Assembly: GCA_036337945.1 (NCBI GenBank)
Contig: JAYZDF010000089.1
Location: forward strand, 1 to 64,000
Length of the DNA stretch: 64,000 nt
Direction: 5' to 3'
DNA from: JAYZDF01 sp036337945
GTDB taxonomy: Bacteria > Myxococcota > Kuafuiibacteriia > Kuafuiibacteriales > Kuafuiibacteriaceae
Part shown: positions 27,116 through 35,800 of the stretch, piece by piece
Layout: every line of letters begins with the position of its first letter
Numbering within the stretch: position 1 is the stretch's first letter
Translations under genes and position numbers: made by a program
Notes under the pieces: model-generated
The model's input: the letters and a program-made list of their open reading frames with translations, nothing else
What the model was told of the DNA's origin: nothing
Database searches by the model: none

Positions 27116-28416
27116 TGGCAAGTTCGGGAAGATATAAGGGTCGAATGGTCGTCCTGCGAACAGATACGGTGATTACTCCGTTCAACGAACACCCACGTTT
27201 ATCAATATTCACAGATCAGACGATTGAAGCATGGCAACATGACACGGCTTCTAAAAGCAAACTTGAACTCGTGAAAGCAGACTCACCCGAACAGGCGGTA
27301 GAACTTCTTGCTGAGTGCAAGCCAACTCAATTTGGAGTTCTCATTCTAGATCGTCACTTTATTACGCCGAAAATCCTTAAGGACTTTATTCGAGTCTCAA
27401 AGAAATCGGATAGTGAGTGCCTAAGGCTTTCACTCACACGAAACGCGTCCGTCGAGTACACCGAACCGTTACAGACTTTAGACAAAAACGGCGATCGCAT
27501 CGCACACGACATTTACTTCTTTAAAAACAGTCGTTCTGTTTTACCCGCCGACGGAGAATGGCTGAGTGAACTTAGGAAACTCGCAACGTGGATTGACGTC
27601 CCCAAAAAAGAGCTTGTTCGAAATATTCCCTTACCTACAATCGGAGAACGGAAAGCAACAACCATGCGTTATCCAGTGACGACCAGTGTTGTCGTCTCCA
27701 TAGAACACTGGGTGCATATCCTCTGGTTAAATCAACTTTCGTTTGGAATAAGATGGGTGGACTTAGTTTTGCGACAACGACCCTTTTGGGCGCTTTTTAA
27801 GGCCTTTTCGGCGCTATCGTTTAATATTGAGAACATTATGAATCGCTTAGTGTCCCGAGGGTCGGGCTGTAAAATTCATCCTACTGCACAAATTTCAGGT
27901 TCAATTATTGGAAGTGGCGTAACGATTGGACCGAACGTCACGATTAGAAACTCGTACATCTGCCCAAATGCAGTCATCCAAGACCACGCTGTAATCTTGA
28001 ATTCAGTCATTGGAGAAGATGCCCTCGTCCTCGAAAACACGTTTCTCGTTAGCTCCACATGTTATCCGGAATCGACGGTCGGAAATTACAAGCTTCAGGT
28101 ATCTCTGATTGGCCGTGGAGCTTATGTAAATGCCTGGGCAGGCTTCGTTGATGCAAAGTTCGTCGGTTCCGTAAATGTGAGTCATAAAGGAGAATTGACG
28201 AGTACAAACCGGTCATTTTTGGGCTCAGTAGTTGGACATGGCGCGAAAGTCGCTGCCAAAGTTCTGATCCACCCTGGACGCGAAATTCCAAACGAAACAG
28301 TCATTGTCATGCGTCCAGACGAAATCGTTTCGGTTGTTCCGGATGATATAGAACCAAATCAGCCGCTCGTTCGGCATGAGGGCACACTTGTTCCTCTTGG
28401 AATGGAGAAATCCTAA
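27112..28416 (+). CDS. Left-handed beta-helix (hexapeptide repeat) protein, copy 2
   Basis: A 434-residue paralog of the preceding protein: MVVLRTDTVITPF matches its first residues, IEHWVHILWLNQ its middle, and TVIVMRPDEIVSVV with HEGTLVP its end. Hexapeptide repeats run from about residue 255 to 400 (KIHPTAQISGSIIGSGVTIG, NAVIQDHAVILNSVIGEDAL). The N-terminal domain is about 45 residues longer than in copy 1. Trimeric beta-helix proteins of this kind usually carry acyl- or sugar-nucleotide transfer sites at subunit borders; the catalytic residues here cannot be named. The ATG overlaps the upstream stop (ATGA), and the next gene starts directly after its TAA, so the cluster is tightly coupled. 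Confidence 0.88.
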   Translation: MMASSGRYKGRMVVLRTDTVITPFNEHPRLSIFTDQTIEAWQHDTASKSKLELVKADSPEQAVELLAECKPTQFGVLILDRHFITPKILKDFIRVSKKSDSECLRLSLTRNASVEYTEPLQTLDKNGDRIAHDIYFFKNSRSVLPADGEWLSELRKLATWIDVPKKELVRNIPLPTIGERKATTMRYPVTTSVVVSIEHWVHILWLNQLSFGIRWVDLVLRQRPFWALFKAFSALSFNIENIMNRLVSRGSGCKIHPTAQISGSIIGSGVTIGPNVTIRNSYICPNAVIQDHAVILNSVIGEDALVLENTFLVSSTCYPESTVGNYKLQVSLIGRGAYVNAWAGFVDAKFVGSVNVSHKGELTSTNRSFLGSVVGHGAKVAAKVLIHPGREIPNETVIVMRPDEIVSVVPDDIEPNQPLVRHEGTLVPLGMEKS

Positions 28417-29115
28417 ATGAGTATCGCTTTGATTCCTCTGATACAGAAAGTATTGTTTGCGGGGCTCGTCAGCGGGCAACTTCCGATACCGGACCATGCT
28501 CCGATGTCGATCGCCGAACTAGACAACCTTGGGGAGAAGCTCAAGGCGCGAGTCGTATACGTTACGGCGAAAGAAAAACAACCGCGCACAAGTATCATCT
28601 CTGCTCAACTTCGGGATGGATTTGGTGTCGCTCTCAATGACAACACCATCGCAATCATGTCGTTGATTGTTCAGAGTTCCGCCGAAATTATGATCCATGG
28701 CCCATCTAGAAAAGCCCTCAAAGGGATCCTGCTCGCCGAGAATCCAAAGTCACGCGTGAGCTTGATTCGTGCAAAAGGGTCTCTGAGTTCTATCGGTTTA
28801 GTAGCCTCTGAGTGGGTTGCCGAGGCACAACTGCAAGTAGGCTTGCCTACCTTCGCCTTGTCGAGCACTCTCGGCAAACCCGAAATCCAAGAATTTTTTC
28901 TCACCCATACCGGACTCGAAATAGGCTACGAAGGCACCCCTCGCCTCAACCACCCACTGCAAAATGGGATGCCAGTTTTCAACGCAAGTGCCCAGTGTCT
29001 AGGGTTCGCCCGAGCGGGCTTATGGGATGTAGACAAGAACCTTTTGGTGCCTGCGAAAGCGATACACGAAGCATTCGCAAACGAATCATCACGCCCCAAC
29101 AGCTCGAACCGATAA
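28417..29115 (+). CDS. Trypsin/HtrA-fold protein lacking the catalytic triad (probable pseudoprotease)
   Basis: A 232-residue protein whose strand pattern follows the S1C (HtrA/DegP-type) protease domain. DGFGVALNDNTIAIMSLIV stands where these enzymes have GSGVI...ILTNxHVV, ENPKSRVSLIRAKG where they have DPxxDLALLK, and LQNGMPVFNASAQCLGFA where they have GNSGGPL...VIGI; VPAKAIHEAF matches the usual end. By this alignment His is absent from the first block, the Asp position is Arg113 and the nucleophile Ser position is Asn183. The protein is thus probably a non-proteolytic binding or scaffold unit. The N-terminus is moderately hydrophobic (IALIPLIQKVLFAGLVSG), a possible signal. The ATG abuts the upstream TAA (TAAATG). 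The fold call is by eye and needs a structure prediction. Confidence 0.85.
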   Translation: MSIALIPLIQKVLFAGLVSGQLPIPDHAPMSIAELDNLGEKLKARVVYVTAKEKQPRTSIISAQLRDGFGVALNDNTIAIMSLIVQSSAEIMIHGPSRKALKGILLAENPKSRVSLIRAKGSLSSIGLVASEWVAEAQLQVGLPTFALSSTLGKPEIQEFFLTHTGLEIGYEGTPRLNHPLQNGMPVFNASAQCLGFARAGLWDVDKNLLVPAKAIHEAFANESSRPNSSNR

Positions 29116-29331
29116 ATTGACTCTTTCTTCCTTCGTACTGGAAGATTTCCAGCATTTATCTGTCATTTTCATCATTTAGTTCTGAACATCGGCGACTTAA
29201 CCGTGCTACGCCCCATATGTACGGTTGTTGGGTCTTGCCTGGGGGTAAGAAAATCTGCGTTGATGTAGTATAGACTTGACCAGGGGGACCCTGAGGGTTT
29301 AGCGCTCAGCCAACCGAACGGAGTGTACGGA

Positions 29332-30402
29332 ATGGTAGTTGCCCGAAGTAAACCACCTGCTGAATCGAGCCTGCTCGGCCGCTTGAGCCGCCTGAGCGGA
29401 GAAAACGGTAGCGAGACCGTTTCCCGTCGGTTGTCGAACCTAAAGTCGATTCTCACGAAGGACTTAGCTCGAGTTGAGGCTGCCCTCTCCGAAGTCGTAA
29501 CACCAGAGCACATTGCGGGTCAAAGCGCATCCCAGCTCCTAAGCTTATCAGGGAAAAGGCTAAGACCACTCTGTGTAGCACTCGCTGCCCGAACCGGGTC
29601 AGGCTTCAACCCTGCTGCGTTGAACATTGGCGTCGCGGTGGAACTCGTCCATAGCGCGACGCTCCTTCATGATGATGTCGTCGACGTAGGCACCACAAGA
29701 CGCAACCAGCCGTGTGCGCGTCTCTTGTACGGAAACGCTGCTGCCATCTTCGGTGGTGATTGGCTGCTTGTAGCTGCTCTGCGACGAGTCATTGCTTCAG
29801 GTCTCTCGGGAGCCGTTGATGAGGTCCTCGACGTCATCGAGAAAATGATTGAGGCCGAAGCGATGCAGCTCGAAGCCCGAGGATCACTTGATTTCGATAT
29901 CAAGAACTACATGAGAATCATCGAAGGCAAAACCGCCGTTCTGTTTCACTGGGCGATGGGGGCTGGAGCTCGTGCTGGCGAACAAACAGATGAAGCCGTC
30001 CAAGCACTCGAGAATTATGGACGAAACCTCGGCCTCGCATTTCAGATTGTCGATGACACACTTGACCTCACTGGAGAGGCAGCGGTCACTGGAAAAGCCT
30101 TGTTTACGGATTTACGTGAAGGAAAAATGACATACCCACTCATCATTGGTGCGCAGAGAGATAAAGGACTCGTTGCGATGCTTGAAGAGGTGAACACTAA
30201 TGATGCAGCAGATGAACTTTCGTTGGACCTCAGACACTCCATTCTGGGCAGCCTTGTGAATAGTGGAGCTGTCGAAACATCAATGGCCTTTGCAAGGGAC
30301 CTCTCAGACCAAGCGCGAAAAAGTCTTAGCGCACTCCCTCCAAGCGCCGCCCGGACAGCCCTCGAGCTCGTTGCCGAGGAGGCGCTGCATCGCAAGAGCT
30401 AA
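29332..30402 (+). CDS. Polyprenyl synthetase (trans-isoprenyl diphosphate synthase)
   Basis: A 356-residue long-chain isoprenyl diphosphate synthase. The first Asp-rich motif is LLHDDVVDVG, the second is VDDTLDLTGE, and LSGKRLRP is the usual IPP-binding start of the domain. It should elongate farnesyl diphosphate with IPP to the menaquinone side chain. The GTG at 29323 is possible, but the ATG at 29332 has CGGAG eight bases upstream and is chosen. The N-terminal 40 residues before the domain are an extension. It leads a run with menG, menF, menD and menA, which strongly supports a role in making the lipoquinone tail. Similar enzymes are called IspB or HepT. Confidence 0.93.
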   Translation: MVVARSKPPAESSLLGRLSRLSGENGSETVSRRLSNLKSILTKDLARVEAALSEVVTPEHIAGQSASQLLSLSGKRLRPLCVALAARTGSGFNPAALNIGVAVELVHSATLLHDDVVDVGTTRRNQPCARLLYGNAAAIFGGDWLLVAALRRVIASGLSGAVDEVLDVIEKMIEAEAMQLEARGSLDFDIKNYMRIIEGKTAVLFHWAMGAGARAGEQTDEAVQALENYGRNLGLAFQIVDDTLDLTGEAAVTGKALFTDLREGKMTYPLIIGAQRDKGLVAMLEEVNTNDAADELSLDLRHSILGSLVNSGAVETSMAFARDLSDQARKSLSALPPSAARTALELVAEEALHRKS

Positions 30403-30429
30403 CCGGCTGAGTTCAAGGTGAAGTAACGA

Positions 30430-31152
30430 ATGAAATCCGAATCACTCACTCCAGTAGCTAAAGGGGGCATCGGCGGCTCCGGCGAGATGTTCGATGCCAT
30501 CGCGCATAGGTACGACCGTTTGAACCGTATTTTGTCGATGGGTCTCGATCAGGGTTGGCGCAAAACAACTCTCAAGAAGATTGGTCTACGTGATGGTCAT
30601 AAGGTTTTAGACCTCGCGACTGGGACTGGAGACCTCGCCATGCTTCAAGCCAACACGACCAGCCAGATCGTCGGGCTAGACCCCTCTGCGAATATGCTGG
30701 CCGTGGCTCAAGAGAAAGTAGATTCGAGTGGAATCAGTGACCGAGTTAAGCTCGTTCTTGGCGACGCCCAAGACTTGGAATTTCCTGACAACCATTTCGA
30801 TCGAGTCACGATTGCCTTTGGAATTCGGAATGTGCCGGACCGGATGCAGGGATTAAGAGAAATGGTCCGTGTTCTGAAGCCAGGAGGAATGGTTGGAATT
30901 CTCGAACTCAATGAACCGGAACGTGGAGTACTCGCAGCGGGCGCAAAGCTTTACATAAGAAGGATCGTTCCCTGGATCGGCGCAATTCTCTCAGGCTCAA
31001 AAGAGTACAGATACCTACAAGAATCCATTGCTGCCTTTCCGAATAACAATGATTTTAAGGAAATGATGCGAACGGCAGGTTTCACTAAACCAGAAGCCTA
31101 CCCCCTGACCTTCGGCGTTTGTACACTATTTGTTGGAACGAAGGGACCCTAG
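30430..31152 (+). CDS. menG: Demethylmenaquinone methyltransferase
   Basis: A 240-residue SAM-dependent methyltransferase of the UbiE/MenG family. It shows FDAIAHRYDRLNRILSMGLD, the SAM-binding motif VLDLATGTGDLA, and the family motif FGIRNVPDR. It methylates demethylmenaquinone to menaquinone, the last step of the pathway. UbiE enzymes can also act on ubiquinone precursors, but the neighbours menF, menD and menA point to menaquinone here. It follows the polyprenyl synthase gene by 27 bases, with AAGGTGAAG before the ATG, and precedes menF by 3 bases. Confidence 0.95.
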   Translation: MKSESLTPVAKGGIGGSGEMFDAIAHRYDRLNRILSMGLDQGWRKTTLKKIGLRDGHKVLDLATGTGDLAMLQANTTSQIVGLDPSANMLAVAQEKVDSSGISDRVKLVLGDAQDLEFPDNHFDRVTIAFGIRNVPDRMQGLREMVRVLKPGGMVGILELNEPERGVLAAGAKLYIRRIVPWIGAILSGSKEYRYLQESIAAFPNNNDFKEMMRTAGFTKPEAYPLTFGVCTLFVGTKGP

Positions 31153-31155
31153 AAG

Positions 31156-32505
31156 ATGGTTAGTCATGCGGCACCTCTACCTTCGGCCAAACTGCGAGAT
31201 CAAAGCCGCGGTTCGAAATACGCGGTGGCTATCTATGACGCGCCTCTGATCGACCCCCTTCACTTTATCTCGAAAGAGACCTCACAATCGACGTATCTGT
31301 GGTTACCGCCATCTCCAAAAAAAGCCTGGGTAGGAGTCGGGTGTCTGGAGAGAATAACAGCTGAGTCTACTGACAGATTTCAAGACCAAAAGCAGCAATC
31401 AACAAGGATCTTCTCGCAACTCGCTGAACCAGGCTTCACCAACTTATTACCCCCACGCGCCCGCCTGTTCGGAGGCTTTTCATTTGCAGAGCAGACGAGC
31501 AACGGAGAAAGCCAATGGAATGACTTCAGCAACAGCGAGTTCGTTCTTCCTAAATGGTCATACGAAATCGACTCAGGCCGCGCATTCGTAACAGTTTATT
31601 ACCCTTCGTCATCACATCCCGACACCTGTAAAAAGCGCGCGTTTGCGCACCTCGCGAAAGTTGCCTCGAACCACTTTGAGCCTAGCAGTGAGGAGTTACA
31701 GCTCGTCGAAAAAGCTCACGCTGCTTCAGAGTGGGGTGAAAGAATCAAATCGATTCAAGCGTCTATCGAGTCCGGCGAAGTGGGCAAAGTGGTTGCTGCA
31801 CGTCAGACAGAACTACACAGCCAACGCAGGATTGATATCAGAAACGTACTTGAAAACCTGCGACAAGCAGACCCTACATCAACGCTCTTTTCATTCCCCT
31901 CAGAAAAAAGCGTTTTCATTGGTGCGACACCTGAGACCTTAGTTAGGAAAGTGAAAAACCAACTCTATACAGAGGCTCTTGCTGGAACGGTTAATGCTCT
32001 AAATAGCAATGCGGATAACACGCTTCAAAATAGCGACAAGGACCAAGACGAGCATAAATTCGTAAGAGACTATATCTTGTCCAAGATCGAAAACCTCTGC
32101 GTTACACTCTCGGTTGCTCCAGAACCGACACTACGTCGTCTAAAGGACGTGATGCATCTCTGCACGGCGATTTCTGGTGAATTAGCGAACGAAAGACATA
32201 TCTTGGACCTCGTTGAAGCACTTCACCCGACGCCTGCCGTCGCCGGGATGCCCGTACATGTAGCTCAGTCAATGATAAACCAAAGTGAGCCGTTCTCTCG
32301 CGGATGGTACTCCGGCCCAATCGGCTGGTTCGATCGCGATGGAGACGGTGAATTTGCTGTTGCGCTGCGTTGTGGCCTGATCAATGATTCAAAGGCACAC
32401 TTGTTTGCTGGTGCGGGTATTGTTCGCGAGTCCGAAACAGCATCGGAATATGAGGAAACCCGTCTAAAGCAACAGCCACTACTGCGTGCACTGAGACAAG
32501 GATGA
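31156..32505 (+). CDS. menF: Isochorismate synthase
   Basis: A 449-residue chorismate-utilising enzyme of the MenF type. The C-terminal domain has KVVAARQTEL, FIGATPETLV, EALAGTV, SGELANERHI with LHPTPAVAGMP, and GPIGWFDRDGDGEFAVALR, the usual active-site and Mg-binding segments. It converts chorismate to isochorismate, the first step of classical menaquinone synthesis. The order menG-menF-menD-menA and the product chain are consistent. Its end overlaps the menD start (ATGA at 32502-32505). The N-terminal 190 residues are variable, as normal for the family. The LHPTPAVAG form separates it from the salicylate synthases only weakly; context decides. Confidence 0.94.
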   Translation: MVSHAAPLPSAKLRDQSRGSKYAVAIYDAPLIDPLHFISKETSQSTYLWLPPSPKKAWVGVGCLERITAESTDRFQDQKQQSTRIFSQLAEPGFTNLLPPRARLFGGFSFAEQTSNGESQWNDFSNSEFVLPKWSYEIDSGRAFVTVYYPSSSHPDTCKKRAFAHLAKVASNHFEPSSEELQLVEKAHAASEWGERIKSIQASIESGEVGKVVAARQTELHSQRRIDIRNVLENLRQADPTSTLFSFPSEKSVFIGATPETLVRKVKNQLYTEALAGTVNALNSNADNTLQNSDKDQDEHKFVRDYILSKIENLCVTLSVAPEPTLRRLKDVMHLCTAISGELANERHILDLVEALHPTPAVAGMPVHVAQSMINQSEPFSRGWYSGPIGWFDRDGDGEFAVALRCGLINDSKAHLFAGAGIVRESETASEYEETRLKQQPLLRALRQG

Positions 32506-34232
32506 GTGACCAAATCGAGCAAACTCGTTGGACGAAAACCTTTATAAGAGCCTTAGTGCAAGCAGGTGTTAGATCGGCAGTCATAAGCCCCGGCTACAGA
32601 AACACGAGCTTGGTTTCCGCACTCCTCGAGCAGGATGTGGTTCAAACCTTTTCTGTTTTTGATGAAAGGGCTGCAGCCTATCTCGCTTTAGGACAAGCAA
32701 GAGTCACCCGACAACCAAGCTTACTTATTTGCACTTCCGGCACAGCCAGCGCGCATTATTTACCAGCAATTATTGAAGCAAGATACTCCGGACTACCGCT
32801 ACTCGTTATCACAGCCGACAGGCCTCTCCATCTCGACCAATGTGGCGCTCCGCAGACGATCAACCAGATCAATCTCTTTGGACACCATGTTCGAGGTTTT
32901 TTTGAGCTTGGAGACCCAAGAGGCGACGACAACTCCCTTCGCGCACTGATTAGAAAAGCAACACAGGCGTACGAAAAAACAACGTTTCCCGTGGCCGGAC
33001 CTGTCCATATCAATTTTCGCTCCGAGAAGCCTCTTGAGCTAAACCAAGATAACAAGAAAGTAGACGAGCTATTTCATTCAGTCAGAGCCTCCAAGTCCAT
33101 CTCGAGGCTTTGCGACGAGGATCTCTCCAAGTTCATCAGCGACTGCCTCAATTCGAAACGTGGCTTAATGGTCGCCGGCGCCCTGCCCCTTTTGTCTCAG
33201 CCTTTGAAGGAGCGAATTCTCTCCTTTGCGCAAGAACAAGGATTTGTTTTACATGCAGAAGCCACTAGTCAATTACGCTTCTCGTCATCTCCACAGCATC
33301 CCTCACCCATCATCGACAACTTAGATGGTTATCTCAGAAACGAAAGCTTGCGAAATGGCTGCCGACCAGACCTCATTGTACAAATAGGAAAAGCGCCAGT
33401 CTCGAAAGGAGTACAACTACTTCTTCAAGAATGCTCAGGAACACCATTTTGGGTCATTTCTCCCGAGCAATGGAACGACGCAGACAATCGAGCAACCGTG
33501 CTCATCCGCACTCAAGTTGAAGACTTTTTTGAGCAATTAACCGAGACCCTGGGAACCCTGGATACCAAACAGGTGGACAAAGGCTGGCAGCAGCAACACG
33601 CTTCACTTTCTGCCGACTGTACGACACGTATCCAGAAGAGTCTCAGCTCAGCTTCACTGACCGAAGGCCAGATTACCCGTGCCCTATTATCCTCTGCGCC
33701 CGAATTCAGTACAGTCTTCGCAGCGAACGGTTTACCCGTGAGACACTTGGACACTTTCGGACCCGCGCATTCTGCGCAGCTTGATGTGCTATCGCAGCGT
33801 GGAACGAGCGGCATTGATGGGCAGATTTCTGGTGTCTTAGGCGCGGCAACAGTATCAAGTAAACCTATTGCCGCGCTTATCGGAGATATCGGCTTTCTCC
33901 ACGATATCTCGGCGCTAGCGAATTCTAAGCTGGCTCAGCAGGCCGTTGTTTTCGTCGTAATCAATAACGGAGGCGGCCGCATTTTCGAGCAGCTACCCGT
34001 TGCTCGGACAGGTATGCCCAAAACGAACTGGGAATATTGGACCACCCCACAGAACTTTAATCTGGCCCAAATTTGTGAAGGCTACGGGGTAAAAGTAGAG
34101 TCGTGGAACTCGTTGGACCAGTTGGTGGCACCGCTCGAGGCGGCATACAATCATCACGGAGTCTCGGTTCTTGACGCACAAGTCGCGCCCGACAGTTTTT
34201 ACCGTGAGTCTCAATTGCTTTGGGAGCAATAG
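32502..34232 (+). CDS. menD: SEPHCHC synthase (2-succinyl-5-enolpyruvyl-6-hydroxy-3-cyclohexene-1-carboxylate synthase)
   Basis: A 576-residue thiamine-diphosphate enzyme of the MenD family. Near the N-terminus it has GVRSAVISPGYRNTSL, FDERAAAYLALGQAR, and TSGTASAHYLPAIIEA with the catalytic Glu in FDERAA. The C-terminal part has the ThDP motif GDIGFLHDISAL followed by VINNGGGRIFEQLP, as in E. coli MenD. It condenses isochorismate with 2-oxoglutarate. Length is normal. It is coupled to menF by a 4-base overlap and is followed by menA, whose start lies one base after its stop. GYRN where most MenD have GSRN is a small deviation. Confidence 0.95.
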   Translation: MSDQIEQTRWTKTFIRALVQAGVRSAVISPGYRNTSLVSALLEQDVVQTFSVFDERAAAYLALGQARVTRQPSLLICTSGTASAHYLPAIIEARYSGLPLLVITADRPLHLDQCGAPQTINQINLFGHHVRGFFELGDPRGDDNSLRALIRKATQAYEKTTFPVAGPVHINFRSEKPLELNQDNKKVDELFHSVRASKSISRLCDEDLSKFISDCLNSKRGLMVAGALPLLSQPLKERILSFAQEQGFVLHAEATSQLRFSSSPQHPSPIIDNLDGYLRNESLRNGCRPDLIVQIGKAPVSKGVQLLLQECSGTPFWVISPEQWNDADNRATVLIRTQVEDFFEQLTETLGTLDTKQVDKGWQQQHASLSADCTTRIQKSLSSASLTEGQITRALLSSAPEFSTVFAANGLPVRHLDTFGPAHSAQLDVLSQRGTSGIDGQISGVLGAATVSSKPIAALIGDIGFLHDISALANSKLAQQAVVFVVINNGGGRIFEQLPVARTGMPKTNWEYWTTPQNFNLAQICEGYGVKVESWNSLDQLVAPLEAAYNHHGVSVLDAQVAPDSFYRESQLLWEQ

Positions 34233-34233
34233 G

Positions 34234-35130
34234 ATGAACGAAACCTCAAAATTTCAAGCTTGGGTACTCGCGTGTAGACCAGCGACACTCACCGCCGCCT
34301 TCGTTCCAGTATCAGTCGGAGCCGCAGTATCTTATTCTCATCAATCGTTTGAGCTTTTACCGGTCCTAGCGGCTCTCTTTGGAGCGTTCGCGATACAAAT
34401 AGGTACAAACTTCGCAAACGATGTCTTCGACTTTAAGAAAGGAGCCGACAATAGCGACCGTTTGGGCCCGACTCGAGCAGTAGAAGCCGGACTCATATCG
34501 GCGAAAGAGATGACTTTAGGAATGGTCGTAGCGTTTGCGATTGCCGCTCTCTTTGGGGTGTACCTCATCACCGAAGCTGGCGTAGCCATCCTCATTTTGG
34601 GTATCATTTCTATACTTTCGGGAATTGCGTACACCGGAGGCCCCTATCCGCTTGCCTACAATGGATTAGGCGATATTTTCGTATTCATCTTTTTTGGGTT
34701 CGTGGCCGTTTGCGGAACCTGTTACGTGCAAGGTCAGATCATCCCAGCAACCGCGTGGGCAGCATCAATCCCCATCGGTGCACTCGCAACCGCAATCCTC
34801 GTGGTCAATAACGTTCGGGACCGTCATACTGATGTGGTTGCGAATAAGAGGACACTCATTGTTCGCTTTGGCCGGCGATTCGGAGTGGCCGAATATATAG
34901 TCCTAATGCTTATGGCCTATCTCACGCCAATATGGCTTCTATTTCGTGAGTCTTCCTCGCCGAATTACAGTTTATTATTGCCACTGTTAACGCTTCCGTG
35001 GGCCGGAAAACTAACGAAAGATGTCATTCAACTAGAGGGCAAGCCGCTGAATGCGACCCTTGCTAGTACAGCGAAACTTCTTCTTCTTTTCGGCCTCATC
35101 TGGACTTACGGGCTTTCTTCAGTGCACTGA
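34234..35130 (+). CDS. menA: 1,4-dihydroxy-2-naphthoate polyprenyltransferase
   Basis: A 298-residue UbiA-family membrane enzyme with about eight helices. The first Asp-rich site is NDVFDFKKGADNSDR, the second NNVRDRHTDVVANKRTL, and ACRPATLTAAFVPV is the usual start. It joins DHNA to the polyprenyl diphosphate made by the synthase at 29332. The frame is open from 34171 inside menD, but the ATG at 34234 with GGGAGCAATAGG before it is the natural start, one base after the menD stop. It closes the lipoquinone operon seen here; menB, menC, menE and menH are not in the window. Confidence 0.95.
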   Translation: MNETSKFQAWVLACRPATLTAAFVPVSVGAAVSYSHQSFELLPVLAALFGAFAIQIGTNFANDVFDFKKGADNSDRLGPTRAVEAGLISAKEMTLGMVVAFAIAALFGVYLITEAGVAILILGIISILSGIAYTGGPYPLAYNGLGDIFVFIFFGFVAVCGTCYVQGQIIPATAWAASIPIGALATAILVVNNVRDRHTDVVANKRTLIVRFGRRFGVAEYIVLMLMAYLTPIWLLFRESSSPNYSLLLPLLTLPWAGKLTKDVIQLEGKPLNATLASTAKLLLLFGLIWTYGLSSVH

Positions 35131-35224
35131 GGGAGTAAAGCACCGAAAATCCTTATCATTTCAGAAGATTTTTGTGGGAAAGACTTGCGTGCGGACCGCT
35201 ATCCAGAGTTTAATACACGTGGTT

Positions 35225-35800
35225 ATGAACCGTCACTGTCCTCGCCAAGCAGGCTTCACGCTTATTGAGGTCATGATATCCGTGGCTATCGTTGCTATTC
35301 TCGCCAGCATCGCGATACCGAACTTTATTAACTACCAACTTAGAGTAAAGACATCCGAAGCACGAACGCTCGTAGGCAATATAGTCACGACACAAAACTC
35401 GTTTGCTGCAGAATTCGAAGGCTACGCAAGTATTGACGTAGGCAATCCCGCAACGCCGCCAGGCATTGGAAAACGTAATTGGGACCGTGTCGAGTGTGAC
35501 ACGAACTGTGACCGAGATAATCTCGCAGCTTGTAGCGCTTTCGACTGTATTGGTTTTGAACCACCCGCCCCCGTTTACTTTCAGTATTATTCACCAGGGA
35601 CAATCTCTCAGGCGGGTATCGCTTCGGAGTTTGCGGTGGGGGCTGTAGGCGACCTTGATGGCGACAGTCGACAATCGTCCTTCTGTTTTCAGTCGAGCAA
35701 CAACGGTTCTGGTTTTGGTGCTATCACAGTACCCCAAACGGCTTGTCAGGCGGGTGTTGAGTCAACTGTTCTTCACAACTGTAATCCGGCCAACTTCTAA
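35225..35800 (+). CDS. Type IV pilin-like protein (prepilin)
   Basis: A 191-residue prepilin. After a short basic leader comes the peptidase site G-FTLIEVM (GFTLIEVMISVAIVAILASI), then the long hydrophobic N-helix and a globular domain. The frame is open far upstream through menA, but the ATG at 35225 gives the expected 9-residue leader. The globular part has Cys clusters (CDTNCDRDNLAACSAFDC) and three further Cys, more than the single C-terminal disulfide loop of standard PilA. It could be a major pilin or a minor pilin/pseudopilin; it stands alone between menA and a convergent transporter gene, so it has no pilus-assembly genes beside it. Confidence 0.92.
   Translation: MNRHCPRQAGFTLIEVMISVAIVAILASIAIPNFINYQLRVKTSEARTLVGNIVTTQNSFAAEFEGYASIDVGNPATPPGIGKRNWDRVECDTNCDRDNLAACSAFDCIGFEPPAPVYFQYYSPGTISQAGIASEFAVGAVGDLDGDSRQSSFCFQSSNNGSGFGAITVPQTACQAGVESTVLHNCNPANF

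Noticed and set aside
35051..35224. Extension of the pilin frame into menA
   Set aside because: Prepilins have short leaders; the ATG at 35225 gives a nine-residue basic leader before GFTLIEVM, and the extension overlaps menA out of frame.
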